Shown: one piece after another, positions 5,954-7,143 of the stretch
How the letters are laid out: the number at the start of each line of letters is the position of its first letter
How positions within the stretch are numbered: the stretch's first letter is position 1
Assembly (NCBI GenBank): GCA_947474445.1
Contig: CANJJY010000237.1
Span: 1-7,143, forward strand
DNA length: 7,143 nucleotides
Source: Oligoflexaceae bacterium
Lineage (GTDB): Bacteria > Bdellovibrionota_B > Oligoflexia > Oligoflexales > Oligoflexaceae
Reading direction: 5' to 3'
The notes under the pieces: model-generated
Databases searched by the model: none
What the model was told of the DNA's origin: nothing
The model's input: the letters and a program-made list of their open reading frames with translations, nothing else
Position numbers and translations under genes: made by a program

Positions 5954-6900
5954 TAACGCTCCTCCGAAGGGGAATTCATCGAGTCGACATCCGTTCCTGG
6001 GCGGATCGGATCGATGGCTTCAATAGAACTAGGGCTTTGAGGCCCGGGTTCGATGCTTTTTTCCACGGGATTCGCTGGGCCGACTGGATTCGGACGAGGA
6101 GCGATCTCTGAGGCCGGTTGATCGGGCGCAGACTCTAATTTCTGCGATTCGATTTTCTGCCAACGCAAAACTTTGGGTAGTTTAGTGGGAATTCCTTCGG
6201 GAGCCTGCCTCGGCAGTCGCGAGCGATCGTAATTATACGAACCGTTTTCTTCGCCTTGGTAGCTGCTCACGGCAGGGCTTGCAGAGCCTGATCGCTGTTC
6301 TTCATTTCGCCAGTTGCGCACCGGGCGACTGCCGCTGGCTCGACCCACAGCGGGTAAAGGCCTTGGCTCGGCTGGGATAGGCAGATCCGCCATTCCCTTG
6401 AACCAGCTCACAAAGGTTGCCACGTCAGCAGGAGGTGCTTGCAGAATCTGGGCAGGTCCTTGCCGAACGAGGACATTCAAGTCGCGACTGATCGTAAAAA
6501 GCCGCTGGTCCACGAACAAGACGGTTGGCGCGATGAAACCGTGTTGAGGACGCGTAAACACAGGAATGTTCTGCGCTTTGAGGTAGTTCAAGCGCGACAG
6601 ATAGCTATTTAAACGTGGCTGCCCCAAGAAGACCTTCACATCGACCTTTCGGTACTTTGCTAAAAAAAGCGCAGAAACGATATCTCCATCAGTGAGATAG
6701 TCCGTCATGATCCAAAGCCGTTTTTTACTCGAACTGATGAGACTCAAGATATTATGTCGCAAATCATCAAAATTTGCAGTCTGTTTCAAATTTGGGCCGG
6801 GAGCAGGGATCTCGGGCTGAGGGAGGTAAAGGGTTTCTTCACTGGCAGCCCGACTCACGGTCGACACGAGGAGGCTGCAGAGCAAGAAATGTTTCAACAT
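5953..6900 (-). CDS. exported phospholipase D-fold protein with a degenerate HKD site
   Basis: A 315-residue protein counted from the ATG at 6900; positions below use that count. The N-terminus is a Sec signal peptide (LKHFLLCSLLVSTVSRAA, to about residue 19). Residues about 40-170 look like one PLD-type domain: a helix with NILSLISSSKKRLWIMTDYL, then KYRKVDVKVFLG, NIPVF and IAPTVLFVDQRLFTISRDLN. In active PLD enzymes the last segment would read HxKxxxxD. Here the His and Lys positions are Ala124 and Thr126 and only Asp131 remains, so catalysis is unlikely. Two catalytic motifs are normally needed and only one repeat is present. Residues about 170-315 are Pro-, Ser-, Glu- and Arg-rich and probably disordered. 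The start overlaps the upstream TGA by one base (TGATG), with AAAGGAGG nine bases before it; a TTG three bases earlier is possible but less likely. Its stop overlaps the lipoprotein start. Probably a periplasmic binding or structural pseudoenzyme. Confidence 0.85.
   Translation of the reverse strand: MLKHFLLCSLLVSTVSRAASEETLYLPQPEIPAPGPNLKQTANFDDLRHNILSLISSSKKRLWIMTDYLTDGDIVSALFLAKYRKVDVKVFLGQPRLNSYLSRLNYLKAQNIPVFTRPQHGFIAPTVLFVDQRLFTISRDLNVLVRQGPAQILQAPPADVATFVSWFKGMADLPIPAEPRPLPAVGRASGSRPVRNWRNEEQRSGSASPAVSSYQGEENGSYNYDRSRLPRQAPEGIPTKLPKVLRWQKIESQKLESAPDQPASEIAPRPNPVGPANPVEKSIEPGPQSPSSIEAIDPIRPGTDVDSMNSPSEER
5959..5965 (-). promoter_or_regulatory. ribosome binding site within the PLD-like gene
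   Basis: GGAGGAG sits five bases before the lipoprotein ATG at 5953 and encodes the last Glu-Glu of the upstream protein. With the TAATG overlap it indicates translational coupling. Confidence 0.8.
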
Positions 6901-7143
6901 CAAGCCAGGCCTCCTTTAAGGGGTTCTCGCACGCGTATGATAAATGCCCCAAATCCGTCCATATCATCCTGATTTCCAGCATATACCGCGAACAAGTTTT
7001 CGCGTGTTACATACTTTTTGAAGTAATCGGGCAAGCGGGGTACGGGGGAGACTATCTCTATTTTATCACCAAACTCTTCTTTAAGCTTGGTCATGTGATC
7101 TTCCGTCTCCTCCGTCTCGAACGAACAGACCGAATAGATCAAT
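6900..7143 (-). CDS. RsmB/NOP2-type rRNA cytosine-5 methyltransferase, C-terminal end
   Basis: Only the last 80 residues are inside the window; the frame is open to the right edge, and the TTG at 7142 is not a real start. The visible part matches the end of RsmB/RsmF (Sun/NOP2) S-adenosylmethionine-dependent RNA m5C methyltransferases. LIYSVCSFETEETED corresponds to the family's LVYSTCSxxxxENE motif, and the closing GFGAFIIRVREP to the usual GFFxAxLxK-like end. The Cys in that motif is the nucleophile that attacks C6 of cytosine; here TCS is VCS. The stretch between them (KIEIVSPVPRLP... to AGNQDD) is divergent but of normal length. The likely role is methylation of a cytosine in rRNA in the cytoplasm; which one cannot be told from this fragment. 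Its stop overlaps the start of the PLD-like gene. Fairly sure of the family, not of the member. Confidence 0.72.
   Translation of the reverse strand, partial: LIYSVCSFETEETEDHMTKLKEEFGDKIEIVSPVPRLPDYFKKYVTRENLFAVYAGNQDDMDGFGAFIIRVREPLKGGLA
6910..6917 (-). promoter_or_regulatory. ribosome binding site for the PLD-like gene
   Basis: AAAGGAGG lies inside the end of the methyltransferase gene, nine bases before the ATG at 6900 and six before a TTG at 6903. The TGATG overlap favours the ATG. Confidence 0.75.

Noticed and set aside
5953..6900. Active phospholipase D or nuclease
   Set aside because: The His and Lys of HxKxxxxD are replaced and there is no second motif.

Overview
The window comes from a Gram-negative bacterium of medium GC content. 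Most of its products carry Sec or lipoprotein export signals. The mix of a GYF_2-PilZ protein, HEAT-like exported proteins, small lipoproteins and a degenerate phospholipase D-like protein recalls the Bdellovibrionota/Oligoflexia (or another deltaproteobacterial-type lineage). That placement is an inference from gene style, not from a marker gene. I see no mobile element, CRISPR array, tRNA or rRNA.

Left part (1-1396, minus strand): a putative lipoprotein gene starts at 518 and runs off the left edge. Upstream of it is a gene for an exported, HEAT-like helical protein (803-1396), closed by a clear intrinsic terminator (about 717-751). The two genes are therefore probably separate transcription units.

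Middle part (1582-3491, plus strand): a two-gene operon encodes a cytoplasmic GYF_2 + PilZ protein and, 12 bases later, a 413-residue all-helical protein that I cannot assign, with a basic tail. A textbook intrinsic terminator (3463-3491) ends it. The 185 bases between this operon and the leftward gene hold both divergent starts but no promoter I would defend.

Right part (3573-7143): a complete periplasmic gamma-glutamyltransferase precursor (plus strand) has all catalytic residues. It converges on a leftward three-gene operon. That operon starts with the C-terminal end of an RsmB/NOP2-type rRNA cytosine-5 methyltransferase at the right edge. It continues through an exported phospholipase D-fold protein that has lost its HxK residues, and ends with an NTF2-like lipoprotein. 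Each junction in the operon is a one-base stop/start overlap (TGATG, TAATG), with the ribosome binding site inside the previous gene. The convergent junction (5271-5346) carries a strong hairpin that includes the end of ggt.

The least explained parts are the PilZ + 413-residue pair and the coupled methyltransferase / PLD pseudoenzyme / lipoprotein operon. Nothing here is demonstrably a new system.
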